The notes below the pieces were generated by a model that searched no databases, was not told where the DNA came from, and worked only from the letters and a program-made list of their open reading frames with translations. DNA of 64,000 nt, from positions 6,587,862 to 6,651,861 of the forward strand of contig NZ_CP121354.1 of NCBI RefSeq assembly GCF_029674545.1. Direction: 5' to 3'. A program made the translations under genes and the position numbers. The DNA is from Mesorhizobium sp. WSM4904 (GTDB lineage Bacteria > Pseudomonadota > Alphaproteobacteria > Rhizobiales > Rhizobiaceae). Shown one piece after another: positions 44,474 through 54,388 of the stretch (positions are counted from its first letter, which is position 1; the number at the start of each line of letters is the position of its first letter).

Positions 44474-45838
44474 TCACCCGAACCGTGTCGCGATGATGCG
44501 CTCCAGCGCGCGAATACCTTGCGCTTCGCCGCCCGTCAGTCCGTGCGGACGATCGGCGGGGTTCCAGGCAAAAATGTCGAAATGCGCCCAGACGGGCGTT
44601 TTTTCCACGAAGCGCTTGAGGAAGAGAGCCGCGGTGATCGATCCGGCAAAGCCGTCCGTGGTGACGTTGTTGATGTCGGCGACCTTCGAGGAAAGCTTCG
44701 CGTCGTAGGGACGCCACAGGGGCATGCGCCACAGCGGATCCTCGGCTGCAAGCGAAGCCGCCGCCAGATCGGACGCCAGCGCCTCGTCGCCGGTGTAGAA
44801 GGGCGGCAGGTCAGGGCCAAGCGCGACGCGCGCCGCTCCGGTCAGCGTCGCCATGTCGATCAGCAGGGACGGCTTCTCCTCGTCGGCGAGCGCCAGCGCG
44901 TCGGCCAGGACCAGCCGGCCTTCCGCATCGGTGTTGCCGATCTCGACCGTGATGCCCTTGCGGCTCCTCAGAACGTCGCCCGGCCGGAAGGCGTTGCCGG
45001 CGATCGAATTCTCGACCGCGGGGATCAGCACGCGCAGCCGGACATTCAGTTTCGCCGCCATGACCATCGACGCGAGACCCAGCACGTTTGCGGCACCGCC
45101 CATATCCTTCTTCATCAACAGCATGCCCGACGACGGCTTGATGTCGAGGCCGCCGGTATCGAAGCAGACACCCTTGCCGACCAGTGTCACCTTCGGCGCA
45201 TCGCCCGGTCCCCAGCTCATGTCGATCAGCCGCGGCGCGCCGGCCGAGGCGCGGCCGACGGCATGGATCATCGGGAAATTCCGCGCCAGGAGATCGTCGC
45301 CCTTGACGACGGAGACGTCGGCGCCATGCGCGGCGGCCAAGGTCTGGACGGCCTCCTCCAGCTCACCCGGCCCCATGTCGCTGGTCGGCGTGTTGACGAG
45401 GTCGCGCGTCAGGAACACGCCGTCGGCGATGCGACGGATGTGCGCGGCGTCGGCGCCCGGCGGCAGCGCGAAGCGCAATGCCTTGCCGGGCTTCTTGCCG
45501 TAGCGGGTGAAGACGTAGCCGCCGAGGACGAGCGCAAGCGCCGCAAGATCGGGCGCAGGCAGGTCCTGGGCAAAATACCATTCGCCCTCGGGCAGCGACC
45601 GCGCCAAGGCGCCGACGGCAAGCTGGCTCTCGCCGTCGCCGGTGCCGAACAGCGCACCGGCGAGAGCGCCACCCTCACCGGGCAGGATCAGCGTCCGGCC
45701 CGCCTCGCCGGAAAAGCCATTGGCTCGCGCCCAAGCGATGACGGACGGCGGAAGGCCCGCGCCGTCGAGACCGTCCTTTCCCAGCAGATAGACTGGCAGG
45801 GCGGCTTCCGGCTTCTGGTCAACGAGTTCGACAGGCAT
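44474..45838 (-). CDS. Leucyl aminopeptidase family protein (M17)
   Basis: A 454-residue di-metal aminopeptidase. The signature NTDAEGRLVLADAL is present, and metal-binding Lys and Asp residues are in VGKGVCFDTGG. KKDMGGAA carries further ligands. Somewhat shorter than PepA (about 500), it is the PepB-like short form. It heads a leftward run with the MarR and NlpC/P60 genes, which suggests joint use in peptide turnover. Confidence 0.92.
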   Translation of the reverse strand: MPVELVDQKPEAALPVYLLGKDGLDGAGLPPSVIAWARANGFSGEAGRTLILPGEGGALAGALFGTGDGESQLAVGALARSLPEGEWYFAQDLPAPDLAALALVLGGYVFTRYGKKPGKALRFALPPGADAAHIRRIADGVFLTRDLVNTPTSDMGPGELEEAVQTLAAAHGADVSVVKGDDLLARNFPMIHAVGRASAGAPRLIDMSWGPGDAPKVTLVGKGVCFDTGGLDIKPSSGMLLMKKDMGGAANVLGLASMVMAAKLNVRLRVLIPAVENSIAGNAFRPGDVLRSRKGITVEIGNTDAEGRLVLADALALADEEKPSLLIDMATLTGAARVALGPDLPPFYTGDEALASDLAAASLAAEDPLWRMPLWRPYDAKLSSKVADINNVTTDGFAGSITAALFLKRFVEKTPVWAHFDIFAWNPADRPHGLTGGEAQGIRALERIIATRFG

Positions 45839-45857
45839 TCGATGGTCTCCGAATAGG

Positions 45858-45962
45858 TAAAGCGCGTCGCGCAGAAACGGATTTCAGGCGACGCGCTTTA
45901 AGTCTTTGTTTTGATGCATGTCGTTGTCCCAGAACCGCTGCACACTTGTGGGCGACATGCAA
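45858..45962. repeat. RIME-like element 1
   Basis: About 105 bp with two palindromes: TAAAGCGCGTCG/CGACGCGCTTTA (45858-45869, 45889-45900) and GCATGTCG/CGACATGC (45916-45923, 45953-45960). Two linked palindromes in about 105 bp fit the Rhizobium-type intergenic mosaic element RIME. It lies between the aminopeptidase and tadD. Confidence 0.8.
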
Positions 45963-45977
45963 TGGCGAGTCAGCTTC

Positions 45978-45992
45978 TTAACGGTCCGTTAG
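45978..45992 (+). promoter_or_regulatory. CtrA-box-like site upstream of tadD
   Basis: TTAA-CGGTCCG-TTAG, one mismatch to TTAA-N7-TTAA, about 67 bp before the tadD start. GTTAAC follows at once. Confidence 0.4.
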
Positions 45993-46058
45993 GGTTAACA
46001 GAATATTTCTGCGGGAGGGAAGACCGGCCAGCCAACGGCCGCACAGGATGGAGACCAG

Positions 46059-46892
46059 GTGCAAATGCCGATCAATGCGCCGAACGTGAAAGACAAGCGT
46101 CTGGTGACCACGGCATTGGTGGTGGCGCTGGCGGCCGGCATCGCGGGCTGCAGCAGCACCAGCAAGTTCACCACCGGCTCCATTTCCCGCTCCGACGGCA
46201 GGCCGCTGGAAACGATGTCGGCCGGCGAATTGCACAGTGCCACGACCAGGCTTGGCGAATCCTACGCCAGGAACCCGAACGACAAACGCATCGCCACGAA
46301 TTACGCGGCGGCGCTGCAGATGGATGGCGACGCCGACCAGTCGCTGGCGGTGATGCGCAAGCTCGCAATCGCCTACCCCAAGGACCGGGACGTGCTCGCC
46401 GCCTACGGCAAGGCGCTTGCCGCCAACGGGCAGTTCGAGCCGGCGCTCGATGCTGTACGCCGCGCGCAGACGCCGGAATATCCGGACTGGCGCCTGGTGT
46501 CGGCGGAAGCCGCCATCCTCGACCAGATGGGACAGCGGGACGAGGCGCGTCAGGATTACCGAAAAGCGCTCGACCTCAAGCCCAACGAACCTTCCATCCT
46601 CTCCAATCTCGGCATGTCCTACGTGCTCGAGGGCGATCTGCGCACAGCCGAAACCTATATGCGCTCGGCCGCGCAGCAGCCGAACGCCGACAGCCGCGTG
46701 CGGCAGAACCTGGCGCTGGTCGTCGGCCTGCAAGGCCGCTTCGACGAAGCCGAGAAGATTGCCTCGCAGGAGCTTTCGCCGGAACAGGCGCAGGCCAATA
46801 TCGCTTATCTGCGCCAGATGCTCGCCCAGCAGAATGCCTGGAGCCAGCTCAAGGATCAGGACAAGGACAAGGCGAAGGTCGCGACCAACTGA
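46059..46892 (+). CDS. tadD: TadD-type TPR lipoprotein
   Basis: A 277-residue outer-membrane pilus-assembly lipoprotein. The signal ends in the lipobox IAGC near residue 29, and TPR repeats follow (for example LGESYARNPNDKR, RKALDLKPNEPSILSNLGMS). GGAG is six bases before the GTG at 46059; an ATG at 46065 is also possible. TadD is thought to be the pilotin for the CpaC secretin. It converges on tadC with a terminator and a RIME-like element between. Confidence 0.88.
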   Translation: MQMPINAPNVKDKRLVTTALVVALAAGIAGCSSTSKFTTGSISRSDGRPLETMSAGELHSATTRLGESYARNPNDKRIATNYAAALQMDGDADQSLAVMRKLAIAYPKDRDVLAAYGKALAANGQFEPALDAVRRAQTPEYPDWRLVSAEAAILDQMGQRDEARQDYRKALDLKPNEPSILSNLGMSYVLEGDLRTAETYMRSAAQQPNADSRVRQNLALVVGLQGRFDEAEKIASQELSPEQAQANIAYLRQMLAQQNAWSQLKDQDKDKAKVATN

Positions 46893-46931
46893 CCGCGGCT
46901 GCGCCGCGTCAAGCCCCGCACCAGACAAGGG

Positions 46932-46962
46932 AAAGCCGCGCGGCTCCCGCCACGCGGCTTTT
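46932..46962 (+). terminator. Rho-independent terminator of tadD
   Basis: AAAGCCGCG (46932-46940) pairs with CGCGGCTTT (46953-46961) and ends in TTTT. It lies 40 bp after the tadD stop. Confidence 0.75.
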
Positions 46963-46971
46963 GTCATGACC

Positions 46972-47077
46972 TAAAGCGCGTCGCGATCTTTCAGATTCGC
47001 CCCATGCACTTTAGGTTTTTGATTTTACGCATGTCTTGGTCGCGAAACCGGTTCCCGCTTCGGGGAGACATGCTTTA
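46972..47077. repeat. RIME-like element 2
   Basis: Same two-palindrome plan as element 1 but more diverged in the first stem; the second is GCATGTCT/AGACATGC, with the inner ACCGGTTCCC core. It fills the gap between the convergent tadD and tadC. Confidence 0.7.
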
Positions 47078-47088
47078 GACAGCTTCGC

Positions 47089-48105
47089 CTATTGACTGCT
47101 GGAGCTGTGCTGGTCGCCGAAGATGCCGCGCTGGCTGACCTGGATGCCGGCGGGACCCAGGATGATGGCGAACAGAACCGGCAGGAAGAACAGGATCATC
47201 GGCACGGTGAGCTTCGGCGGCAGCGCTGCGGCCTTCTTCTCTGCCGCGTTCATGCGCATGTCGCGGCTTTCCGAGGCCAGCACGCGCAGCGCATGCGCCA
47301 CGGGCGTGCCGTAGCGTTCCGCCTGAACCAGGGCCTGGGACACCGACTTCACCGATTCCAGGCCGGTGCGGCTCGCCAGGTTCTCGTAGGCTACCTTGCG
47401 GTCCTGCAGATAGGAGAGTTCGGCATTGGTAAGCACGAACTCCTCCGCGAGCGCCACGGACTGGGCGCCGATCTCGTCGGCGACCTTGCGAAGCGCCGCC
47501 TCCACCGACATGCCGGACTCCACGCAGATCAGCAACAGGTCGAGCGCGTCCGGCCATGCCAGCTGGATCGACTGCTTGCGCTTGGTCGCGCGGTTGTTGA
47601 CGTAGAGGATCGGCGCATAGAAGCCGCCATAGGCAACAAGAACGCAGACGAACAGCTTGATGAAAGCCGGCTGCTGCGCCAGACCGCCGAGCAGGAACAG
47701 GTAGATCGCCGCGAGCGCAAATCCGATGAAGGGCAGGATCAGGCGGAAGAACAGGAAGCGCGTCAGCGGATTCTGGCCGCGGAAGCCCGCCACCTTGAGC
47801 TTCTGCAGCGTGCCTTCGTCGGCAAGCGCGCGCTTGAGATCCAGTCGCTCGACGATGTTGCGCATGCCGATCGACTGCTCCTCGCGCAACCCCTTGCGGC
47901 GGCGGTCAGCCTCGTTGGCAAGGCGCGCACGCTGCTTGGAGCGCAGCTCGTCGCGTTCGAGCGCCACGGTTTTCATGCGCGCCTTGAGCTGATCGCCGCC
48001 GAGCGCGGGCATGAGCGTGAAGACGGTCGCAAAAACCGCGATGCCGACCAGGAGCGCGATAAGGAAGGAAGGATCGGTTAGCGTCTTGACGACCTGGTCT
48101 GTCAT
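47089..48105 (-). CDS. tadC: Tad pilus inner-membrane platform protein TadC
   Basis: A 338-residue GspF-type membrane protein, with the type II/IV platform motif DALDLLLICVESGMSVEAAL and hydrophobic helices near residues 15-35, 125-160 and the C-terminus. It pairs with TadB, whose gene ends 13 bp upstream. It is last in the leftward cpaBCDEF-tadBC operon. Confidence 0.93.
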   Translation of the reverse strand: MTDQVVKTLTDPSFLIALLVGIAVFATVFTLMPALGGDQLKARMKTVALERDELRSKQRARLANEADRRRKGLREEQSIGMRNIVERLDLKRALADEGTLQKLKVAGFRGQNPLTRFLFFRLILPFIGFALAAIYLFLLGGLAQQPAFIKLFVCVLVAYGGFYAPILYVNNRATKRKQSIQLAWPDALDLLLICVESGMSVEAALRKVADEIGAQSVALAEEFVLTNAELSYLQDRKVAYENLASRTGLESVKSVSQALVQAERYGTPVAHALRVLASESRDMRMNAAEKKAAALPPKLTVPMILFFLPVLFAIILGPAGIQVSQRGIFGDQHSSSSQ

Positions 48106-48118
48106 TGTATCCGCGTCC

Positions 48119-49132
48119 CTAAACTTCGAAATTCATCATCTTGCGCATCACCACGATGCCGATCGACATCCAGACGCCGGAACAGCCGAGGATCAGATTG
48201 CCGACACTGGTCGTGAACAGCGGCATGATGTAGTTCGGGCTCGAAAGATAGACGAGAAAGGCGACGACGAACGGCAAGGCGCCGATGATGACGGCCGACG
48301 CTTTCGCTTCCATCGACAGCGCCTGCACCTTGGCCTTCATCTTCTTGCGGTCGCGCAGCACGCGCGAGAGGTTGCCAAGCGCCTCGGAGAGATTGCCGCC
48401 GGCCTGCGACTGGATCTGGATGACGATGCCGAAGAAGCCGGCCTCGGTGCATGGCATGGTCTCGGACATGCGCAGCGTGGCATCCGGGATCGACAGACCC
48501 ATCTGCTGGGAATCGACGATGCGGCGGAACTCGGAGCGGACCGGCTCCGGAGATTCGTTGGCGATCAGGCGGATCGCATCGTTCAGCGGCAGACCGGATT
48601 TCACCGCGCGCACGATGATGTCGAGTGCGTTCGGGAACTCCTCCAGGAAAGCCTTCACCCGGCGCGTGCGGCGAAACGAGACGAACCAGCGCGGCAGGCC
48701 GAGGGCCCCGGCCAAGAGCGCGCCAGGCAGGATGAGCAACGGCGCTCCGGCGAGATAGGCAAGGAAGGTCAGCGCGATGCCGCAGATCACCGAGTACATG
48801 TAGAAGCGCTCGATGGGAACCGTCATGCCGGCCTGGCGGATCTGGGCCTTCAGCGGCGGCTTCTTGATGTTGCGGTCGCTGGTTTTCTGCTTCTCGTCGA
48901 GCTGCTTGAGCGAATCCTGAAGGGTCTTGCGCCGCCTGACCGCTTCCGCGGCCCGGTCGCGCGTAGCCTTCACCACCGACCGGTCGGTCTCTGCCGTCTT
49001 GATTGTTTCAAGCCGCTTGCCGGCCTGCTTTTCGTTGTCGATGCGCGTGAACAGGAAAGCATAGGCCATCGCGCCGGCGCTGAGGCCGGCAAGCACGACG
49101 AAAGCCAGAACCGTGGTGTCAATTCCGAACAT
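48119..49132 (-). CDS. tadB: Tad pilus inner-membrane platform protein TadB
   Basis: A 337-residue GspF-type platform protein. The hallmark NALDIIVRAVKSGLPLNDAI is central, and hydrophobic helices lie at the N-terminus, around 110-150 and at the C-terminus. The ATG at 49132 is used; the preceding TTG is in frame. It anchors the pilus motor CpaF in the membrane together with TadC. Confidence 0.93.
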   Translation of the reverse strand: MFGIDTTVLAFVVLAGLSAGAMAYAFLFTRIDNEKQAGKRLETIKTAETDRSVVKATRDRAAEAVRRRKTLQDSLKQLDEKQKTSDRNIKKPPLKAQIRQAGMTVPIERFYMYSVICGIALTFLAYLAGAPLLILPGALLAGALGLPRWFVSFRRTRRVKAFLEEFPNALDIIVRAVKSGLPLNDAIRLIANESPEPVRSEFRRIVDSQQMGLSIPDATLRMSETMPCTEAGFFGIVIQIQSQAGGNLSEALGNLSRVLRDRKKMKAKVQALSMEAKASAVIIGALPFVVAFLVYLSSPNYIMPLFTTSVGNLILGCSGVWMSIGIVVMRKMMNFEV

Positions 49133-49162
49133 CAACCTTGGCCTCTACGCCTCCAGATGCAC

Positions 49163-49265
49163 TAGAGCGGTTCAGCTTTCGTAGAATCGCTGACCTGCTC
49201 TAAATATTTGTTTTCAGGCAATTCCGGACGGAAAACCGCTATGCACTTTTCCGGGAATTGCTCTA
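49163..49265. repeat. RIME-like element 3, forming the cpaF stop
   Basis: Two palindromes: TAGAGC and CAGC arms with GCTGACCTGCTCTA, then GCAATTCCGG/CCGGGAATTGC with the typical GGAAAACCGCTATGCACTTTTCC core. Its right end, CTCTAG, contains the complement of the cpaF TAG codon (49263-49265). It lies within the operon between cpaF and tadB. Confidence 0.85.
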
Positions 49266-50762
49266 GTCAGCACGTTTCTCCATGGCCTCGAGCGCACTGG
49301 CGAGACGCTGCTCCTCGCCGTAGTAGCGGGCACGGTCCCAGAAATGCGGCCGGCCGATGCCGGTGGAGACATGTTCGCCGATCAGGCGGCCGTTCGCGTC
49401 TTCACCCTTGATGTTATAGAGGACGAGATCCTGGGTGATGATGACGTCGCCTTCCATGCCGATCACCTCGGTGATGTGGGTGATGCGGCGCGAGCCGTCG
49501 CGCAGGCGAGCCGCCTGGATGATGACGTCGACCGAGCCGACGACGATCTCGCGCACCGTTCTCTGCGGCAGCGAATAGCCGCCCATGGCGATCATCGATT
49601 CAATACGGTTCAGGCATTCGCGCGGACTGTTGGAGTGGATGGTTCCCATCGAACCGTCATGGCCAGTGTTCATCGCCTGCAGCAGGTCGAACACTTCCGG
49701 CCCGCGCACCTCGCCGACGATGATCCGTTCGGGCCGCATGCGCAGGCAGTTCTTGACGAGGTCGCGCATGGTCACCTCGCCCTCGCCTTCGAGATTGGGC
49801 GGCCTGGTTTCGAGACGAACCACGTGCGGCTGCTGCAGCTGCAGCTCGGCCGAGTCCTCGCAGGTGATGACCCGCTCCTCGCGATCGATGTAGTTGGTCA
49901 GGCAGTTGAGCAGCGTCGTCTTGCCCGAGCCTGTGCCGCCCGAGATGACGACATTGCAACGGACGCGGCCGATGATCTTGAGGATCTCGGCGCCTTGCGG
50001 CGAGATGGCGCCGAACTTGACCAACTGGTCGAGCGTCAGCTTGTCCTTCTTGAACTTGCGGATGGTGAGCGCGGTGCCGTCGAGGGAGAGCGGCGGCGCG
50101 ATCACGTTGACGCGCGAGCCGTCGGGAAGGCGCGCGTCGCAGATCGGGCTCGATTCGTCGACGCGGCGGCCGACCTGACTGACGATGCGCTGGCAGATGT
50201 TGAGCAGCTGCTGGTTGTCGCGGAAGCGGATGCTGGTCGGTTCGACCTTGCCGTTGACCTCGATGTAGACGTTCTTGGAGCCGTTGACCATGATGTCGGC
50301 GATGTCGTCGCGGGCGAGCAGCGGCTCCAGCGGTCCATAGCCGAGCACGTCGTTGCAGATGTCCTCGAGCAGCTCTTCCTGCTCGGAGATCGACATCACG
50401 AAATTCTTGATCGCGATGATGTCGTTGACGATGTCGCGGATTTCCTCGCGCGCGCTTTCCGGATCGAGCTTGGCGAGCTGCGACAGGTCGATCGTGTCGA
50501 TGAGCGCGGAAAACACCTGGCTCTTGGTGTCGTAGTAGGTTTCGCTGCGCTCGCGCTGGACCCTTCTCGGCGGCTCTGGCGCCATCGGCGGCGCCTCCAC
50601 CGGACGGCGGGCGGGCGTCGGGGCAGGCATGCCGGGCACCGACGCGGCCGACCGATCGAGAGCCATCGTCCCGGTCGGACCGGGAGCGGCGGGAGGAGGT
50701 GCTGGCGGACGGAATTCGGGAGCTGCCCGGCTGCCGTCGTCTGTGCCTCGTTTACCAAACAT
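49263..50762 (-). CDS. cpaF: Tad pilus secretion ATPase CpaF/TadA
   Basis: A 499-residue hexameric ATPase that powers pilus extension and retraction. A Pro/Ala-rich N-terminal region runs to about residue 80. Walker A is [13 protein letters not shown], the Asp box is in CEDSAEL, Walker B is [11 protein letters not shown] and the His box is GTIHSNSP. Its TAG stop coincides with the terminal bases of a RIME-like element, so the last codons may have been set by that insertion. It lies 30 bp after cpaE. Confidence 0.95.
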   Translation of the reverse strand: MFGKRGTDDGSRAAPEFRPPAPPPAAPGPTGTMALDRSAASVPGMPAPTPARRPVEAPPMAPEPPRRVQRERSETYYDTKSQVFSALIDTIDLSQLAKLDPESAREEIRDIVNDIIAIKNFVMSISEQEELLEDICNDVLGYGPLEPLLARDDIADIMVNGSKNVYIEVNGKVEPTSIRFRDNQQLLNICQRIVSQVGRRVDESSPICDARLPDGSRVNVIAPPLSLDGTALTIRKFKKDKLTLDQLVKFGAISPQGAEILKIIGRVRCNVVISGGTGSGKTTLLNCLTNYIDREERVITCEDSAELQLQQPHVVRLETRPPNLEGEGEVTMRDLVKNCLRMRPERIIVGEVRGPEVFDLLQAMNTGHDGSMGTIHSNSPRECLNRIESMIAMGGYSLPQRTVREIVVGSVDVIIQAARLRDGSRRITHITEVIGMEGDVIITQDLVLYNIKGEDANGRLIGEHVSTGIGRPHFWDRARYYGEEQRLASALEAMEKRAD

Positions 50763-50792
50763 GATCGACTACCCGATGCCGCTCTGCCAGCG

Positions 50793-52082
50793 TCACTTCT
50801 TGTTGCGCGAGAGCTTGCCGAGGATGGAGCTCAGGCCTGCCCTCTTCTTCGCCTTGATCTCGCTGCGCCCGGTCAGCACATGCGCGATTTCATTGATCGT
50901 GCCCACGACCGGACTCTTGGCGTCCATCTCGCCAAGCATGCGGCCGTTGTTGGCCGCGTTGCCGAACAGCAGCGGCTCGAAATTGATCACCGCCATCGGT
51001 GTGATGCCGAGCGGTTCGGAAAAATCCGATGCGGCGATCTCCGGCCGTTTCGGAACGCCTGCCTGGTTGATGATCAGCTTCGGCGGCGGGTCGTTCGGAC
51101 GCAGCCGCTTCAGCATGTCCACCATATTCTTGGTGTTGCGAAGATTTGCCAGCTCGGGCGTGGCCGTGATGACGATCTCGTCGGCCTTGATCAGCGTGCT
51201 CTTCGTCCAACCGCTCCAGATATGAGGAACGTCGAGCACGAGCAAAGGCGCGCTGCGCTGCGCCGTTTCGATGACCTGGGAGAAGGCGTCCGGATCGAAA
51301 TCGTAGACGCGCTCGAGCGTGGACGGTGCCGCCAGCAGCGACAAATGCTCGGCGCACTGCGCGAGCAGGCGGTCGAGATAGACTTCGTCGACGCGCTCGG
51401 GCGAAAACACCGCCTCGGCGATACCCTGCGCGGGGTCCTGGTCGAAATTGATGTTGGCGGTGCCGAAGGCGAGGTCGAGATCGGCGACCACGACCTCCGA
51501 TTTGAACAATGACGATATCGCCCAGGCGACATTGTGGGCGATCGTCGAGGAGCCGACGCCGCCCTTGGCGCCGATGAAGGCGATGGAGCGGCCGATCGGA
51601 TCGGACTCGGGATCGACGAAGATCGACGACACGACGCTGACGATGTCGGTCATCGATACAGGCGCGATGACATATTCGGAAATGCCGGAGCGGATAAGCT
51701 CACGGTAGAGGCCGACATCGTTGTAATGGCCGATGACCACGACCTTCGAGGAAGGATCGCAATACTCCGCGAGTTGAGTGAGCTGCTCGAGCAGCTGTTT
51801 CGGCTCGCTGCGCGATTCCAGCATGATCAGGTTGGGTGTCGGCGCCGACTGGTAGAATTCGATCGCGGTGGCGATACCGCCCATATGGACCTTGAGATGG
51901 GCCTTGGCCATGCGGCGATCCTCGCCGGCACGCTCGATGGGATTGGCGACACCGTCGGTCTCGCAGAAGGCCTGGATCGAAATGCGCGGCACCGGGCGCA
52001 GCGCCTGCATTGCGGCGATGTCCTGTTGCGAGAGATCGCCGGTATCCGAGGGCGTGTCGTAGGCAAGATTGCTCATCGTCAT
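50793..52082 (-). CDS. cpaE: Tad pilus localisation ATPase CpaE/TadZ
   Basis: A 429-residue MinD/ParA-family protein that places the pilus machinery at the pole. An N-terminal receiver-like domain (VVVIGHYNDVGLYRELIRSG) precedes the ATPase with the deviant Walker motif GAKGGVGSSTIAHN. The ATG at 52082 has GGAAAG nine bases upstream. Polar placement might connect with the PodJ-like protein in this window. Confidence 0.93.
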   Translation of the reverse strand: MTMSNLAYDTPSDTGDLSQQDIAAMQALRPVPRISIQAFCETDGVANPIERAGEDRRMAKAHLKVHMGGIATAIEFYQSAPTPNLIMLESRSEPKQLLEQLTQLAEYCDPSSKVVVIGHYNDVGLYRELIRSGISEYVIAPVSMTDIVSVVSSIFVDPESDPIGRSIAFIGAKGGVGSSTIAHNVAWAISSLFKSEVVVADLDLAFGTANINFDQDPAQGIAEAVFSPERVDEVYLDRLLAQCAEHLSLLAAPSTLERVYDFDPDAFSQVIETAQRSAPLLVLDVPHIWSGWTKSTLIKADEIVITATPELANLRNTKNMVDMLKRLRPNDPPPKLIINQAGVPKRPEIAASDFSEPLGITPMAVINFEPLLFGNAANNGRMLGEMDAKSPVVGTINEIAHVLTGRSEIKAKKRAGLSSILGKLSRNKK

Positions 52083-52106
52083 GCTCTTTCCGCCATCCGG
52101 CGCGGC

Positions 52107-52844
52107 TCAGTACGTCACTTCCGAATTGCCGAGGAACTCGTCCGAAATGCCTCTGGCGCGATAGACATCGATCACGTTGCTGCGATTTTCGGCGTCGATG
52201 TCGGACTGCTTGCGCGGCCCCAGCAGATCGTTGGGATTGGCCATCTGGGCGGCAAGGTTGTTCTGATAGGAGCAGCCGAAATCGGCGTAATGCTTGTTCT
52301 CCGACGTTTCCGTAAGGTCGTTCGGCCAACGCCCGCATTTGTCGGTCTGAGCTTGCACGGCGACGAAGGCGACGCGGACAGGCGCCGAGGCTTCAGGCAC
52401 GGCGGACTGGTAAGACGTCATGACGATCCGGTTACGCTTCACACCGGCAGCCATGGCAAGCCGGGCAAAGTCGCGGCTGGCCGCCTGGGCGGCAAGCTGG
52501 TTGGCGGATCCGACGGGAGCCGCAATCGTCAGTGCCGGGGCGGCGCTCCTGTCGTAACCGTCGAGGAAGCCGAGCAGCGCGTCGCGTTGCGAACCGGTCA
52601 TGCCGCGATCGCCGGCGCCGACCGGAAGGTCGATCTTCTGGTTCTTCTCGGCGATGACGATCGGATGATTGGTGCGGTAGTCGTCGGGAATGGAGCCCAC
52701 CGTAATGCTGTCGCGATGGAAGTTGGCGCATCCGGCGAGCGATGCCGCAAGGGCGATCGCCAGGACAGGGACCGTCCGACGGAAACGTCCGCGGCCACAT
52801 GTTGCCGCCGCGATCGTCATGGCCTTCGATGCTGACTGAGACAT
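52107..52844 (-). CDS. cpaD: Tad pilus assembly protein CpaD
   Basis: A 245-residue outer-membrane-associated pilus protein with a lipoprotein-type signal (AIALAASLAGCANFHRD). The CpaD family features VGAGDRGMTGSQRDAL and a C-terminal CSYQNNLAAQMANPNDLLGP are clear. The ATG at 52844 is chosen for its GGGAAAG ribosome site; an ATG at 52862 overlaps the cpaC stop. Confidence 0.9.
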   Translation of the reverse strand: MSQSASKAMTIAAATCGRGRFRRTVPVLAIALAASLAGCANFHRDSITVGSIPDDYRTNHPIVIAEKNQKIDLPVGAGDRGMTGSQRDALLGFLDGYDRSAAPALTIAAPVGSANQLAAQAASRDFARLAMAAGVKRNRIVMTSYQSAVPEASAPVRVAFVAVQAQTDKCGRWPNDLTETSENKHYADFGCSYQNNLAAQMANPNDLLGPRKQSDIDAENRSNVIDVYRARGISDEFLGNSEVTY

Positions 52845-52858
52845 GTCCGCTTTCCCGC

Positions 52859-54388
52859 TCATTTGTAGATGAAACCGACGACGCCGTGGTAACGGCCGGC
52901 CGGCCTGTCGGTCTGCATGGTGCCGTAGACGCGATTGACGCGGCCGAGGAACATGCCGGCGCCGTCGCTCGGCGGGTTGAAATTGTCATCCGGCTTGGCA
53001 AGGTCGTTGCGCGCCACCGGTCGCGCCAGGTAAGGCGTGATGATGATGACGAGCTCGCTCTCGTTGCGCACGAAGTCGCGGCTGCGGAAGAGCGCGCCGA
53101 GCACCGGGATCTTGGTCAACCCAGGCAATCCGTTGACAGCCTGCCTGACGTCGTCGCGCACGAGACCTGCAATCATCATCGAGCCACCGGAAGGCAATTC
53201 GACCGTCGTATCGGCCAGACGCTTGCGCAGCGACAAAGCGTTCATGCCGGGGCTCGTGACGCCAGAAGAGAAGGACGCTGAGCCTTCGGTCGTCGGCTCC
53301 GAAACGGCCGTCCTAACCTTCAGGCTGATGCGGCCCGGTGACAGCACTACTGGCTGGAACTCCAACCCGATGCCGTATTCGATCTTCTCGATCGAATAGG
53401 TCTTCAGGCCGGTCTGGTTATCGTTGGAGACATTGGCGGAGACGCCAGTCACCATGTTGTATTCGCCGCCGACCTTGAAGGTAGCCTTCTCGCCGGAGAC
53501 AGCGGTGAGCGTCGGCTCGGCAAGCGTCTTCATGACGCCGGCCGATTCCATAGCATTGATATAGGCCTGGATCGAAGACGTTCCGACATTGAAGCCTGAA
53601 TTGGACAGTTGCTTGCCGAGGCCGGTGAAATTGTCGCTGACCGCGCCCCAGGTTATGCCGTTACTGCCGCCGCTGCCGATCATGTTGACGCCAAGCTGCT
53701 TCATCACAGAGCGGCTGACTTCGGCCACCGTCACCTTCAGCGTGACCTGATCGTCGCCGATGATCTGCAGCAGATTGACGATCTTGGAGACCCGGCGCTC
53801 CTGGTCGGGGTTGTTGATGTCGACGCCGCCATTGGCCGATCCGCCGGCGGCCGTCTGCGAATATTGGCCGGTCGTGGCTTCACCGCCCGAGACGAAGATG
53901 GTCGCCAGGTCGACGGCGCGCTTGGCATCGAGCGGCGTGTCCACCGTACCGGTGAGGATCACGTTGTCGTTCAGCAGCTCGACCTTGATCTCCGATGTCG
54001 GCAGGAAGCGCTTGAGATAGTCTTCCAGTCCGGCGACGTCGCGCTCGACCGCCAGGTCGAGGCTGGCGATCTGCTCGCCATTGGGGCCGAAGACGAAGAT
54101 GTTGGTCTCGCCGACCGCCTTGCCGAACAGATATATGCGGCGCGCCGTGCGCGTCACCGCGTCGGCGACCGCCGGATTGGCGACGAGGATGTCGTAGGCG
54201 TCGTTCGGCAGATCGATGACCACCGACTTGTTGAGACCGAGCTTGACGCGCTGCGTGGCGACCGAGGCCGTCACGCCCGCCGACCTGTTCGCGGCCTTGG
54301 CCTCGACGAGGCCTGGCGCATTGGTGCCGAGCAGGAACAGGCCGATTGCCGCTGCCGCCATGACGGGCAGTTTGCCGTTTAGCCTCAT
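52859..54388 (-). CDS. cpaC: Tad pilus outer-membrane secretin CpaC/RcpA
   Basis: A 509-residue secretin that forms the outer-membrane pore. Order: signal peptide, pilus N-terminal domain (VKLGLNKSVVIDLPNDAYDI), a BON-like region, and the secretin domain ending ELVIIITPYLARPV. The N-terminal domain is repeated as a stand-alone protein at 56710. Overlaps the cpaB stop by ATGA. Confidence 0.94.
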   Translation of the reverse strand: MRLNGKLPVMAAAAIGLFLLGTNAPGLVEAKAANRSAGVTASVATQRVKLGLNKSVVIDLPNDAYDILVANPAVADAVTRTARRIYLFGKAVGETNIFVFGPNGEQIASLDLAVERDVAGLEDYLKRFLPTSEIKVELLNDNVILTGTVDTPLDAKRAVDLATIFVSGGEATTGQYSQTAAGGSANGGVDINNPDQERRVSKIVNLLQIIGDDQVTLKVTVAEVSRSVMKQLGVNMIGSGGSNGITWGAVSDNFTGLGKQLSNSGFNVGTSSIQAYINAMESAGVMKTLAEPTLTAVSGEKATFKVGGEYNMVTGVSANVSNDNQTGLKTYSIEKIEYGIGLEFQPVVLSPGRISLKVRTAVSEPTTEGSASFSSGVTSPGMNALSLRKRLADTTVELPSGGSMMIAGLVRDDVRQAVNGLPGLTKIPVLGALFRSRDFVRNESELVIIITPYLARPVARNDLAKPDDNFNPPSDGAGMFLGRVNRVYGTMQTDRPAGRYHGVVGFIYK